A stretch of DNA of 64,000 nt from Tipula vernalis (GCA_958295665.1 OY282559.1:268870057-268934056), one strand, 5' to 3'; positions 1-11,507 are shown, counted from the stretch's first letter. Made by a program: numbers and translations. The notes: generated by a model from the sequence alone, not told the origin.

Positions 1-8
1 CCCAAGAC

Positions 9-1462
9 ATGTTGGTGAATAAACAAGCTCATTTGAGTGAAATAGAAAAGGATAATTCACATCCCTTCCAGAGGAGTAACAAAGTCGCGTATTCTCCGAA
101 AAGAGGCGGTAGTCCCTCCATTGAGGCCAGCAGCCACAACATTCGTTTTACAAACGAAGAAAAGCTTCACAATGAACTGTGTAAAGCTAATAATGCATTA
201 GTTGAAGCCAATAATATAAATAAGCAACTGAATGTTACAATTGCATGGATGCAGGAGCGTATGAAGACGCTTGAAAACGAAGTTAAAGCTCTTAAGCCAA
301 AGGAGGACATCGGTTCTACTCCTAACCAGAATACAACTCCACAAGAGTATCATACGGATGAAGAAGAACTAGCTCGAGAAACTGAGTGGATTAGAGTTAA
401 AAGTGAGAGAAAAAAAAGGAGACGGAATAATACGCCCTCCCCACCTCAATTAAAGGATAATGTTCCAAATATTATCCAGAAACAACCAAAAAAAATACCT
501 CCACCACCACCAATAGTAATAGATGAAGTCAAAGACTACGATGTACTCTATGAAAAAATAAAAACAATAACTGCTACTGATAAGTTTAATGCAAAGGTGA
601 TGAATGGAAACACCATCAAAATAAACTTAGAAGATGCTGAAACATACAGAAAAATGACAAAAATGTTAAATGAAGAAAAACGTGCTTGGCACACGTTTGA
701 AGATAAACAAACCAGACCATTAGGGTCATGGCTAAAAACTTACACTCTACGTGTAAACCAGACAAAATAATTGATGACCTGAAAGCAAAAGGATTTAAGG
801 CAACTGAAGCATCGATTAAGCTAAAACGGAGAGGCAAAGTACCTCTCAACATGTTTATGTTGACCTTCGATACTGATGAAGATATCGAAAAAATTTATCA
901 AATTAAGTACATCTTGGGGTGCAAAGTGGTTATTCAGCCTCTAAGAAGGTCTAAGCTTATACCACAATGTAAACAATGTCAAGCCTATGGACATACACAA
1001 AAATATTGCAACAGGGAACCTAGGTGTGTCAAATGTTTAGGTAAACATCATACCAAAGATTGTGTAAAAGCCCAAAATGTTCAACCTAAATGCGTTCACT
1101 GTGGAGAAAACCATCCGGCTAACTACAGAGGATGCAGCGTTGCTATTGAACTGCAAAATATCAAAAATAAGAACGTGATTGCTAAAAATCCAAGTTCATT
1201 CAGGAAACAAGCGGTTAAGATGAACCGACCCGAAGTAAATCGTAGAGTGTCGGGAACTACTCAAGGACAATTTGGTAAAATGACTTATGCTCAAGTAATG
1301 ATGAGCAACGGAAATCCAGGAAAAACTGCTCAAAATGACGATATAAGTCAAACACTTAAATTAATTTTAAGCAGACTAAATACATTTGATGAGCGATTAC
1401 AGAAACTAGAGTACAGCACTAAGGGAGCCATCCCTAAACAGAAAAATGGCCCAAGATCTTAG
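9..1462 (+). pseudogene. LINE ORF1 (gag-like, CCHC zinc knuckles), one frameshift
   Basis: ORF1 protein of the Jockey element, which binds element RNA in the ribonucleoprotein. It is read in two overlapping frames, 9-770 and 728-1462, so a 1-nt deletion near 718-724 splits it. The first part has a predicted coiled coil (about residues 50-95, heptad-like LHNELCKANNALVEANN) and a lysine/proline-rich stretch. The second part starts in a PRE_C2HC-like domain and holds three knuckles: CKQCQAYGHTQKYC, CVKCLGKHHTKDC and CVHCGENHPANYRGC. Its stop overlaps the ORF2 start by 17 nt, a normal arrangement in this clade. Combined length would be about 480 residues, ordinary for Jockey ORF1. Confidence 0.9.
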
Positions 1463-2820
1463 AATCTTATGTTGGAATGCCAATGGACTGATGCAACATC
1501 AAAAAGAACTGCAAGTGGTCCTGGACACAGAAAAAATCGATGTATGTCTCATCACGGAAACACACTTCACTAGACAATCAAACATTAAATTTAAAAATTA
1601 TCAAATATATCACACTATTCACCCTGGAAACACTGCTAAAGGAGGTAGTGCTGTTATAATTAGAAATAGTATTCATCACTATGAGCAGTTAAAATATGAA
1701 ACGGAAGAAATACAAGCAACTGCTGTTATTGTCAAATCCAAAAGTAGTTATATTTGTATTGCTAGTATTTACTGCCCACTGAAGCACTCAATGAAAGAAA
1801 AAGATTATCTCGAGTTCCTCAGTAAATTAGGAAAACGATTTGTACTTGGAGGAGACTTTAATGCAAAAAATGTCCACTGGGGATCCAGATTAACAACAAC
1901 TAAGGGTAAAGAACTCCTAAAAGCTATCAGAAAATGCAGTTGTGAAGCCCTCTCAACTGGAAAACCAACCTACTGGCCTACTGATCCAAACAAAGTACCA
2001 GATCTGATTGATTTCTTTATCATAAAGAACATATCTGTAAATTATTTACAAGTAGATGAAAGCCACGACTTAAACTCTGATCATTCACCAATACTTCTAA
2101 CGTTAAGTGAAAAAATCATTCAGAAAGAAAGAAACCCTTTCCTAGTAAATAATCACACTAATTGGGCATGCTTTAGACTATCGCTAGAAGAAAAAATTAA
2201 CTTAATGGTTCCATTGAAGACTGAAGAACAATTGGACAAAGAAGTTCACAAATTTGTAAACGATATACAGCAATCAGCTTGGGAAAATACTCCTGAAATT
2301 AAAACGAAAATCAAGGGAAACAACTACCCTATGGAAATTAGGGAACTCCTCGCAGAAAAAAGAAGAGCGAGAAGAGTATGGCAACAAACAAGGGCCCCCA
2401 AGATAAAACTCATTTGAACAACCTCACTCAACAATTAAGAAGAGAGATCAAAGAATTGAAAGATGAATCAATCAGCAACTATTTAAGAAAATTAACTAAT
2501 GATAACAGTACTGATTATTCTCTTTGGAAAGCAACCAAAAGAATCAAAAGACCAATAATGCAGATTCCCCCAATAAAAATAGCAGGTGAGAAATGGGCTA
2601 GAAATAATGAAGACAAAGCTCGAGAATTTGCCGAACACCTCGAAAAAATATTCCAGCCACATGAAGACCAAACGTTGGAAGCCGAGATAATAACTGAACA
2701 AGCTGTGCAAGAAAGTACAGAAATCCTACCCACAACACCAAAAGAAGTCATGCGTGAGATAACAGCTAATATGAATACGAAAAAAGCTCCTGGGTACGAT
2801 CTTATTACTGCAGAAATCTT
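1446..2820 (+). pseudogene. LINE ORF2, endonuclease and linker part
   Basis: N-terminal half of ORF2. The APE-type endonuclease, which nicks target DNA to prime reverse transcription, shows its motifs in order: LCWNANGL near residue 8, ITETH near 37, GGDFNAKN near 137 and SDHSP near 214. The frame 1446-2417 shifts in the G/C run at about 2,391-2,397 into the frame that continues to 2,820 through the linker and the first RT motif, KKAPGYD. Reading beyond 2,820 (stop at 2,911) is into LTR sequence and is not native. The matching 3-prime half resumes at 3,741. Confidence 0.9.
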
Positions 2821-3740
2821 TGTTTGGGCTCTACAAATCTTGAACCCAAAATTGGGCCAGCAGCAAACACCAACAATTAATTCACATTATTCAATCCAAC
2901 CTGAAAAATAAACCTGGAAATAAATAACATGCATACATATACATAGTTTTCTCAGCGGATTTGATCAATGCCTCATCCAGTAACAGCCGCTGAAACATAA
3001 TTTAGTATTCTAATTATTAACTTATAGAAAATAGTTAAAATCATTTATACTAACTCATATTGTATTCCATAAGTTTTTTCCATATAAGTTGTTCACTGTA
3101 ATTATATTTTTTCAATGTAACTTTGACATCCAGGATCATAACCTTAAAAAGAGAAGAGAACACAAAGAATCGTTTGATCACAATTTAATTATTATTTATA
3201 CTTATCTGAAATAATTTGTCCATCAGATGCTCCTTTGTTTTTTCTTATCATTTGTTAGCTGGAAATGAAAAATTGTATTTAGTTTAAATTTGTATTCTAT
3301 CTAGTCGTTTAAACTTACCACCACCAAATTGCAAATTAATTTGTTTACTTTGTTTTGACATTTACAATTTTAATACAAGCCGTAAATATTATATTAGGTA
3401 TGATGTGACATTTCCAAGAAAATTTGTACTAAAATTGTATGTTGCTCAATTAAGTTTACAATATCTATTAACAGATGACTCTTTATATAATTAGGAATTT
3501 TCCATAAATAATTGTTTTGTATAAATTATTTTTCTGGAAGCAAGTAGTACGTTCTTGACCTTTGTGAAATAACATAACCAAATAAAATCGTAAATTAAAT
3601 AAATTAAATTTGTATTTGAAACTGGAGAACTCACCCGAGAAAAGAAAATATTGTGAGCAGCCACATCAGGAACGAGGAGCATATATTACATTAAAATTTC
3701 CTGCGAGTTTATTGCTCACCAAGTGGTACTGTCTTGTACA
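2821..3740 (+). mobile_element. Solo LTR inserted in LINE ORF2
   Basis: A 920-bp block begins TGTTTGGGC and ends CTTGTACA, the TG...CA ends of a long terminal repeat. ATCTT stands directly before it (2,816-2,820) and directly after it (3,741-3,745), a 5-bp target duplication. Removing the block and one ATCTT rejoins ORF2 in frame at the conserved residues A-E-I-L-K-E. No internal retroelement genes remain, so it is a solo LTR left by recombination. Orientation is uncertain; a TATA-like TTTATATAAT near 3,482 and AATAAA near 3,580 fit the + strand. I cannot assign it to Gypsy or BEL from the sequence alone. Confidence 0.9.
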
Positions 3741-5036
3741 ATCTTAAAAGAACTGCCAAGGAAAGCTCTGGTGAAACTCACCAACCTTATAAATGCAGCA
3801 TTTAGAATCAAATGTGTACCAAGCTTATGGAAAATTGCAGAAGTAATTATGACCCCAAAACCTGGGAAACCACCACACATAACATCGTCTTATAGGCCAA
3901 TTTCGCTATTGCCAGTCATGTCCAAACTCTTTGAGAAGATTCTGGTAAAAAGATTAAATCCGATAATCGAGAGTAAAAACTTGATCCCAAATCATCAGTT
4001 CGGTTTTCGCAACCAACACTCAACAATTGATCAAGTACACAGAATAACCAGTATAATTGAGAAAGCATTAGAGGAGAAAAAAGTCTGTTCAACAGTATTT
4101 CTAGACGTTGCACAAGCGTTTGATAGAGTGTGGCATGAAGGACTTAACCACAAGTTAAGGAATCTTCTACCAATGCAATTTGCTAAGATACTAGAATCAT
4201 ACTTGAAAGATAGGTTCTTCAGGATTAAGTTAGATGATACATTTTCTGAATTGAAAGAAATCAATGCAGGAGTTCCACAGGGCAGTGTATTAGGGCCGGT
4301 TTTATACCTACTATATACTTATGATCTTCCTACATTAGAAAACAACACAGTGGCAACTTTTGCAGATGATACGGCGATCTTAGCTGTTGGAAAAAGCAAC
4401 GAAGAATCAACACAGAAGTTACAATCAGCTATAACTCAAATATATAAATGGACAAAAAGATGGAGAATAAAACTAAATGAAGCTAAATCAGTTCACATCA
4501 ACTTTACAAACAGACGAATCGAACATATTCCGATTACCATAAATCGGGAAATAATACCGCATGCGAACACAGCTAAGTATCTCGGCATGACCCTGGATGC
4601 TAAACTACGATGGAAAGCACACGTCAAGAAGAAAAGTGAAGAATTAAGACTTAAATACAGAAAAATGTATTGGCTGATGGGAAGGAACTCTTCTTTATCA
4701 ACATACAACAAGCTTCTACTTTATAAGCAAATATTGAAACCGATTTGGACTTATGGTATTCAGCTTTGGGGTTGTACCAAACAGAGCAACGTAAATATCA
4801 TCCAAAGATTTCAGCATATGGTATTAAGGAACATCGTTCATGCACCTTGGTATGTTAGGAACAATGACCTTCATAGGGACCTTAAAATGAACCTCATCTT
4901 AAATGAAATCCAGGAAAAAGCACGGAGACATGAAGAAAGGCTCCGCCAACATGTGAACATTGAGGCAACTCAGCTCCTAAGCATCACGAATTTAGTTCGC
5001 AGACTTAAAAGAACCAAACCTTTTGAGCTGGTGTGA
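3741..5036 (+). pseudogene. LINE ORF2, reverse transcriptase part
   Basis: C-terminal half of ORF2, open to its stop. RT motifs run in order: YRPISLLPVMSKLFEK, FGFRNQHST, the VFLDVAQAFDRVWH motif A with its aspartate, GVPQGSVLGP, then FADDTA with both catalytic aspartates. A C-terminal region follows (KYLGMTLDAKLRWKAH, then APWYVRNNDLHRDL) and no RNase H, as is normal for Jockey. The first residues of the open frame (3,723-3,740) come from the solo LTR and are not native. The catalytic residues look intact; only the LTR and the upstream shifts disable the protein. Confidence 0.92.
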
Positions 5037-5235
5037 TTGTCAGTTTAAGCAGCATTATGCTGATCTAAAATCCACAACAAAGATGTGGTTTACTTCAATT
5101 TACCAAACACTATGGAATGCCAATGGGAAGAAGCCATAGATTAATTTAAGTTAGTAAATTAAGTCAGAAACAAATTGCTAATTAGTCCAGGAGACTAGAT
5201 TGTAATTACATAAAATAAATAAATAAAATTTATTT

Positions 5236-5270
<35 letters not shown>
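5037..5270 (+). other. LINE 3-prime UTR and poly(A) tail
   Basis: About 200 bp of non-coding tail ends in AATAAATAAATAAAATT-like sequence and then 29 consecutive A. This is the 3-prime terminus of the Jockey insertion; the flank begins TTAATGTC at 5,271. Confidence 0.85.
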
Positions 5271-5275
<5 letters not shown>

Positions 5276-5449
5276 GTCTATATACGTATTTTTGTTCGAT
5301 AACTCGCTTAGACCTCAAAACCTATTTTGTTTTTGTTTTATTTTACTGGCAAATTTGGTGGCTTGCTATTATCATTAAAATAATGCGATTGGCGACATCT
5401 AACATAAACTAGCTTAATTACAAGCTCCGTACAAATAGTCTTAATTCCA
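5271..5449. other. Short unassigned spacer
   Basis: AT-rich sequence between the LINE tail and the Gypsy pol fragment. I see no coding signal or repeat in it. Confidence 0.5.
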
Positions 5450-6620
5450 ATATATTGTTGTGTTGTGTTTCCCTTCTCGTCAACATTCTAGACAAATTCG
5501 AATGGATTTTTCCGGTTTCTCAATTAGTACCACATTATGTGTCCATTCAGATGGACCGTTAACTTTTGTTATTATATTGGCATTCTCCATTTGCTGGAGC
5601 TTGTTTAACACTTTATCACGAATTCATAATGATATGCGACGAGGAGCTTCGCAGGTTTGTCAGGAAAACAACCCATACCTTCAAACACATCTTTATTTAC
5701 TTGAATGAAAGATTTTACTTCTTGCAGTTGCAGCGAATTAACATTGTGAATTCGTTTAATCAAGCCCATTTCAACGCATGACTGAAGACCAAGAATTGGT
5801 TTTGCCTCCAAATTAGACAGAATCTCAAACTTTGTAAAATATTTTTTATCCTTATACTGAATGTTGACAGTAATTTCACCAATTAAATTGTATTCTTTAA
5901 ACCACCAAAAGCTTCCAATGACAGTGAAGAATTTCGAATAATTGGTTTAGGTGAAATTGCTTCATATAAGCTTTCAAGTAAAATGTTGACATCCGCACCA
6001 CTATCCAATTTGAATTTGATTATCACATTTCCAATTTTTAAATTTTCATACCATGATTTATCATGTACATCTTTTATGACATCTACTTTGCAGTTCACCG
6101 CACTAACCGAATCCACAAAGAATGTATCCAATGAATGACCGTTATTTTCCTCATTTGTAAGGTCATCCATTTTGGGTGAATTAAATTTGTTGCATTTCTT
6201 ATACGCTTTCCAAACGCTGGGCATTGTCCATATAAGTGCTTGTAAGAACAATTGTTGCAGTTGAACGTTGTTCTATTTGCACTAGCAGTACCAGTTTGAC
6301 TGTTTTTAGAATGATAGTATGAATTTGGTGTATTCGAATATCTTTGGAATTGATTTAGTTGTATTTTACTACCATTATTTGCAAATTTTGAATGATATGA
6401 ATTTTCTTGATACGCATTGAATTTGGACGGGCCCGGTTTTGAGGTTATTTTATCAATGCCATATGGTGTTGCTAGCTTAGCACCTTGTTGGATTTCCTTT
6501 GCTTGGACATTAGTTAATTCAGCTATACGGCTTATCTCTTATCAAGCGTTATATTATCTATTCGCAATAACTTGGCTTGTAAGTCATTATTTAATTTTGT
6601 AATACCAGTTAAGAAATAGA
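5450..6620 (-). mobile_element. Gypsy-type LTR retrotransposon fragment (gag end, protease, RT start)
   Basis: Read on the minus strand from 6,620 down: the end of gag, a CCHC knuckle (CNNC...H...C near 6,230-6,270), a retropepsin with LDSGADVN (about 5,990-6,015), a linker with ILGLQSC-like sequence, and the first RT motifs (SEWTHNVVLIEKPEKSIR, then ICLEC) ending near 5,460. The order gag-PR-RT and the motif style are Gypsy (Metaviridae). The rest of RT, RNase H, integrase and both LTRs are absent. There are several frameshifts, one inside the knuckle, which moves the frame between the two halves of the finger. Confidence 0.85.
5605..6251 (-). pseudogene. Gypsy pol remnant: protease and pre-RT linker
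   Basis: Two open pieces carry this. 5,883-6,251 (122 residues) holds the aspartic protease with L-D-S-G-A-D-V-N around residue 83; its catalytic Asp is present. 5,605-5,811 is the linker to RT, with a short helix-rich stretch that in relatives precedes the RT fingers. The two are in different frames with stops between 5,811 and 5,883. The protease would cut the Gag-Pol polyprotein. The copy is clearly dead. Confidence 0.8.
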
Positions 6621-6639
6621 GACAATAGAGCAAAATGTA

Positions 6640-7422
6640 GATTGACATTCCATTCCGCACTTTCGCGTACAAACACGCATCTAAATCACACTGTTTGAAT
6701 CCGATTCGAGTCATGAATTCATTGAACTTCTCGATCCATACACTTGCTGTTTATTTTAAACCGTAAAGTTCCTTTTGAGTTTGTGGCAACACATGCGGCA
6801 GCTTCATGTAAATGTCTTCGGTGAGCTCCCCATTAAAAATGCACTTTTTACATACATCTGATGAATGTGCATTTGCTAGTAAAATTTTCAATGCTTCCAA
6901 CTTAGCCACCGGAGCGTACGTGTCCTTGTAGTCGAATCAAAATTTCTGCATGAAACCACGCGCAACCAATCGAGTATTATACTTATCCATTTGTCCGTCA
7001 GCTTTCCGTTTTAGCTAGGAGACCCACTTATTTATGATCTTTCGACGTTCCTTTGGTAAATTACAAACAGTCCAAATCCCATTTTTGATGAGAGACTTGT
7101 ATTCACTTTGAATGGCTTCTCTTTGCGTCATCGATAGTCATTTGATCATTGTCGACAAATTGTTCAGCTGACAATGCAAACTGAGCATTTTCTGTCAACG
7201 TTGCCCCTTCACCATATTTATCCGGTGTACGACGAGTACTCTCATTTTCTTGAGATTATCCCTGTTCGTTGCATTGCGGTAACCGGCACCATCCAACTCG
7301 GTGTCGTGAACATTTTCACCATCATCAGCTGTTCCATACTCGCTGTTATTCAAAACACCATTAGTCAATGTATCTTCACTCGATGAATCAACAGACTCCT
7401 CATCAATAACGTCACAACTCAT
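6640..7422 (-). pseudogene. Copia RT remnant and acidic spacer
   Basis: The acidic segment 7,195-7,422 (rich in D, E and S) matches the unconserved stretch between Copia integrase and RT. From about 7,140 down to 6,640 the conceptual translation, broken by stops, gives the Copia RT series: YNTRLVARGF-like sequence, then DTYAPVAKLE-like sequence, then KELYGLK, then GFKQCDLDACLY. The YVDD catalytic box lies beyond the point where the copy stops. Confidence 0.75.
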
Positions 7423-7568
7423 TTAAGTCACATGCCGTCCCATTACTAATTTGTTCTTTTCCATATGCTGTGTCGCACCAGAATCTCACACAAACTTCAG
7501 TTATGTTACATGATTGTTTCACTGTGCCGCTTGTGCTGACTGTATCATTGGATTTTCATTTTCAGAAC

Positions 7569-7994
7569 TTACAACGTTCGTTCAAAACGTTCGATTTCTT
7601 CCTTCTTGCCCTTCTTTTGAGCTATCCACTGTGATTTTACGTGGCCGATTTTACCACAGTTAAAACAAATGAGCTGCTTCTTTTTACTTTTTGCATTCAT
7701 TGCACCTGGTTCACTTGATTTGCTTGATGGTTCACATTCATTCCGTTTTCTATATTCATCCAACAACTGAGTCTTCCTAGCTAACAACCAACTGTCCGGT
7801 ATTGTTAGCTACAAATGCACAACGAGGCTAATTTCTTCTAGTTTTGCACCTTTCGATCGCAATTCATTAACTTTGGTGTCGAACCTGTTGAAATATTCCA
7901 TCATATCGTCGCCATCACGAAATTTCATCAAAAGTAATTGCCTGGTAAATAGCAATGTTTTCCGCTCAAAAATCGTACACAACGCATCGAACAT
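7569..7994 (-). pseudogene. Copia gag remnant with altered zinc knuckle
   Basis: Two pieces, 7,809-7,994 (FERKTLLFTRQLLLMKFRDG, typical of the Copia Gag helical domain) and 7,569-7,787 with the knuckle CFNCGKIGHVKSQW. The last cysteine of the CCHC motif is replaced by tryptophan, so the finger could not hold zinc normally. Stops separate the two pieces. Gag would package element RNA. Confidence 0.82.
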
Positions 7995-8276
7995 CTAACT
8001 ATATAGTTGCCCACAATTTTTAAACGTTAGTATTGCAGATCGAGAAATTTGGTCAAGACAAATGTAGTTTGTTTTAATTGTCTTAACGCTAAACATCAAG
8101 CTTATCAATGCCGATCAAAGACAAGATGTTCTAAATGCAATAAACGGCATAATACCTTCTGCATACGCTCAGGAAACTAAAGATACAAGCGATCCATACA
8201 AGAATGTTAAGCATCCATTATATATTCTGGGGCATACAGCAGAGGTTCGTGTTCAAGAATTTGTTGGTGAACAATA

Positions 8277-8740
8277 AATAGTTGACAAACCGTGCGATTT
8301 TGAACACTGGATCGCAAACTTCATTCGTGACACAGAATCTCTTATAAATCGTCTGCGCAGTCCAAGAACCAATTGTCGTATCTCTATATCGGGTGTAAGC
8401 GAAACCAATGTGTGTGTTTCGAGAAGTAAGACGGAGCTGACACTGAGTTCAATTGTTAATAAGAGCTTCCGGTTAAACATAAAGGCGTTAATACTACCAA
8501 GGATTTCTAATTATGAACCACCACGCATGTTGGAACAATCCAGCTTAGTGAAATTAGCTAGCCTACAAATGGCAGATCCAGAATTCCTTGAATGAAAGAA
8601 AGTGGATATTCTTATAGGAAGCGATTACTTTTTTGATTTAATATGTGGTGGACAAATAAGAAATGATTCCAAGGTCATAACACAAAATACCAAATTTAAA
8701 GAAGGAAACCGTAAAGATTAAAACCGTTTTGATTATTTTA
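8277..8740 (+). pseudogene. BEL protease remnant, catalytic Asp replaced
   Basis: Retropepsin segment read in two frames. The active-site triplet reads N-T-G in place of D-S/T-G (AAC at about 8,294), so the enzyme could not cut. 8,410-8,595 covers the following beta-rich region ending in LQMADPEFLE, and after a stop the next stretch gives VDILIGSDYFFDL, the typical BEL motif that closes the protease region. Confidence 0.8.
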
Positions 8741-8882
8741 AATGTAAGGTATCATTAGATGATAAAACGAACTTTGTAATCTGAAGCCTCAAGACTGTTC
8801 GATCCAATGAGTTGCATATTTATCACCTACTACTATTGGCGATTCAGCAAGCAGTCCTGCCGATTGTGCATCCAGCGGTCTA

Positions 8883-9760
8883 ATGCCGTTGGAACTAAAA
8901 ACTTTTACCTTATCGTGCAATGGGCCGAAATGGCTGCATACATCCAGAGACTTATGGGTTCAACCAATTCACACCCAAGTTGAAGATGGTGACGATATCA
9001 GGGAGGAAAGAGATAATGCGGTCAATACACGTGTGAACGGTGAACAATGTCGTTTAAACTTTGTTGGAGCGGTTCTCCAATGTTCGGAAAATTCAAAGAA
9101 TCTTGGTTTGAATGCACCGCTTTTCTAGAAATGCTAAGGCTGGGGTTACTGTTCTGGATAAATTAAACAGCTGTACATTAAATTGTGAAGAAATGAGGAA
9201 AACATTACATACGGAAGATGCAAGGAAGCAGTGAAGCAGGAACAAATAACGGGTGACTTACAAGCATGCAGAGTAAAGTTTTCGAGACCATTTCTAGAAA
9301 CTGGTCTTGATTATGCAGGCGTATGCTGAATAAAGGCATCAAAACCCAGGCGAGCTAAGCAAACAAAATGCTACATTGTTGTTTTTGTTTTATGGGAAGC
9401 AAAGCTGTTCACTTGGAGTTATCAACAAATCTGTCAACTGTTTTTTGGCTGTTTTAAGATGTTTCAAAGCAAGACAAGGTACATGTAAATCAATTTACAG
9501 TGATAATGTATCAAACTTCGTAGCTGCAGCTAGAGAATTAAAGGAAATTATCAAAATCATGATGCCATCAGAAAGAGGTACAGAATGGCATTTTATTCCA
9601 CAGGCTTCTCCTCATTTTTAAGTATCATCTAAAAAGGGTAATTGGAGATGCAATACTTATCTATGAAGAAATACTTACTTTAGCAGATCGAATGAATTCT
9701 GAATTCACGTCCGTTGTGTTCGCCAAACAATGATCTAGACGCTTTGACGCCTGGCCATTT
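8883..9760 (+). pseudogene. BEL integrase remnant
   Basis: 8,883-9,128 begins MPLELKTF and NGPKWLH, the typical end of the RNase H region in BEL pol. The 9,270-9,380 stretch contains GLDYAG with the first catalytic Asp, and 9,376-9,621 contains FKARQGTCKSIYSDN with the second Asp (YSDN). The C-terminal part runs on in broken frames to about 9,760. Integrase would join element cDNA to host DNA; this copy carries several stops and frameshifts. Confidence 0.8.
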
Positions 9761-9878
9761 TTTTAATCGGCCAGTCGTTAACACTAATGCCAAAAAAGGA
9801 CTTATCTTTCTCGCAAAAGAATTTTTGCCATTTGTACCTATTTTGAAGCCCACCTAAGTACCCTATACGCCAGCGATT

Positions 9879-10555
9879 TCAGAATACCTGAAACATCATT
9901 TGGATCAGCTGGTATCGTGATAATCTGTTTATATTGAGATCTAGTAATGATGGTTCTGGTAACGCCAACAGTGGCGACAAAAACAGAAAGTGGCCTAGGG
10001 TAAAAGCAGAACAATCGCTTGGATCATTCGACATTGCTGTAAGAGGTCTTGAATTTAGGCAAGCTTCAATTTGGCAGATTAAGGTGTGGTATTCCTTTAA
10101 AATTAAAGAATGTCTACCAATAACTCTCTTCATATACCATTTAGCATTTTTGATGGCTAACACGCATAAACCGCTAAATTTGGAGATCGTGGGAGAATCG
10201 TTAGCCATTTGATGTGATTACTAGCACAAAAAAATGTTGCGTCACTTTGAAATTTATCTGACAAAAAGAAACACCTAAGCTCCTTCAATTCAGATTCTGA
10301 TGATAAATTCATGACAATTTCCATCTGTATGGCTTTGACGGCGAAACGGGTGAATAGACAAACACAAATTTTTGTTTTCGAATTGGATTTTGCACTGGGC
10401 CTAACGAAAAACGGTCCGCAAGAGTCGATTCCTACTATGGAAAATGCTCTAGACTGACTAACGCGGTGAACTGGTAGATTGCCCAATATTTGGTGTGACA
10501 ATTTTAGTTTGTTACGAAAGCAACGAATACACTCATTGACAACCTGTATACACAA
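9879..10555 (-). pseudogene. BEL integrase remnant (-)
   Basis: 10,157-10,555 starts in the zinc-binding head (CIRCFRNK) and enters the core with GIDSCGPFFVR, holding the first catalytic Asp. 9,879-10,208 is the C-terminal region, IEACLNSRPLTAMSNDPSD followed by a TLGHFL version of the usual TPGHFL. The middle of the core around the second Asp is missing or scrambled between them. Confidence 0.82.
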
Positions 10556-10587
10556 ATTACGACCTCCGATGATCCAGTACTGTAACC

Positions 10588-11507
10588 TTAAATTATATAA
10601 TAAAGTTTGAGCCCCACCAAAGGCTGGATTTTGCCAAAATGAAGAAGCGAATTATGTTTTTGCGAACAGATATTCCAAGGCTGCTTATCATAACTATTAA
10701 CGGTTTGATTACCAACCAAATAGTTTATGCACGATCTATGATTTCGAATGAACTGAAATCGCATCTGTGGTGTAATCTTTGAATCAGCGGAATCTAGACA
10801 ATTGGAAATCAAATGACGTGATAAAGACATTGAGAAGTATGTGATACTATAGTGATGATGATTTGTTTTTAAAATAGTAATGTCTTTTGTAAAGCAGTAC
10901 CTTTAATCGCTTCTAGCACTCGAACACGATTTCTAAGTAGGAACATTTCTCGAAGCTCAATATTTTGTTAGACTCTGAATTTTTAATAATATGAATTTTC
11001 GAAGATTTGTCCGTTAAATGGTGTACTAACGTTAAGTCGCAAGCATCAATTTGTACGTGTAAAGATTTTAAAGCATTGTAATTTTTTTACATAATGGTCA
11101 TTGAAACCTGGCAAGGAGTTAGACGAATTTTCGAGAGGACATTTGTTGTTATAAATTTCTACCATGTAAGCCTTTTGGATAAGAGCATTATCATACCGGT
11201 CGCATAACGTTTTCCATGCCACTTCATAGTTCTCAGCCGTAACTGGAAGACTTTCAATTAAACTAAATGCCTTGCCCGAGTGAATTTGCATTCGCTTTCA
11301 GTACCATTGAATGTTGATAACTTGAGTTCTGATGGGGATGGCTTGCTCAATTTGAGTAGCATTTGCTGATGCATCATATTCTGTTTGTTCTTTCGGTAAA
11401 TTTTCTATGCGCTTTAAATTATGAAGTTTGTCTAACAACATACTTGCTACGTATAGGTAGTCGTCTTTGAAGAACACCCGATCAGTATAAGCAGATTCAT
11501 GTAGCAT
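10588..11507 (-). pseudogene. BEL gag remnant (DUF1759 and knuckle)
   Basis: 11,046-11,291 reads GKAFSLIESLPVTAENYEVA, the hallmark of the BEL Gag DUF1759 domain, and 11,298-11,507 is the segment before it. 10,588-10,830 aligns by eye with the Gag zinc-knuckle region (ends CSQKHNSLLHF), but metal ligands are lost: the first motif reads CINY...Q...Y instead of CxNC...H...C. These are consistent with TGT-to-TAT changes. Stops separate the parts. Confidence 0.75.

Larger units (their letters stand above)
1..5270 (+). mobile_element. Jockey-clade non-LTR retrotransposon, 5-prime end outside window
   Basis: Two-ORF LINE: a gag-like ORF1 with CCHC knuckles, then ORF2 with an APE-type endonuclease and reverse transcriptase, a ~200-bp 3-prime UTR and an uninterrupted tail of 29 A (5242-5270). 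The order and motifs are those of the Jockey clade. The copy is broken by a 1-nt shift in ORF1 near 720, a 1-nt shift in ORF2 near 2,395, and a solo LTR at 2,821-3,740. Otherwise the frames stay open, and with the pure A tail this suggests a fairly recent insertion. The 5-prime end and left target duplication lie before base 1, so full length cannot be judged. Confidence 0.93.
6621..8045 (-). mobile_element. Copia-type LTR retrotransposon fragment
   Basis: Minus-strand order from 8,000 down: gag (7,809-7,994 and 7,569-7,787), a protease start D-S-G-A-T-Q-H-M near 7,470-7,495, the spacer between integrase and RT (7,195-7,422), and RT motifs between about 6,640 and 7,140 ending in GFKQCDLDACLYAK. 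Gag-PR-(IN)-RT order is diagnostic for Copia. The whole integrase and most of the protease are deleted, and RNase H is missing at the left edge, where sequence passes directly into the Gypsy gag fragment. No LTR is recognisable at either side. Confidence 0.82.
8046..9862 (+). mobile_element. BEL/Pao LTR retrotransposon fragment (+)
   Basis: Plus-strand order: gag zinc knuckles (VVCFNCLNAKHQAYQCRSK then CSKCNKRHNT, 8,065-8,150), protease with ILNTGSQTSF (about 8,290-8,330), a downstream protease/linker segment (8,410-8,740), then a jump to the RNase H/integrase junction (8,860-9,130), integrase core (9,270-9,620), and the post-core region ending in LDALTPGHF-like sequence near 9,760. Reverse transcriptase is deleted. 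Frameshifts and stops are frequent. Neither LTR is visible, and the right edge abuts an oppositely oriented BEL at about 9,865. Confidence 0.82.
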
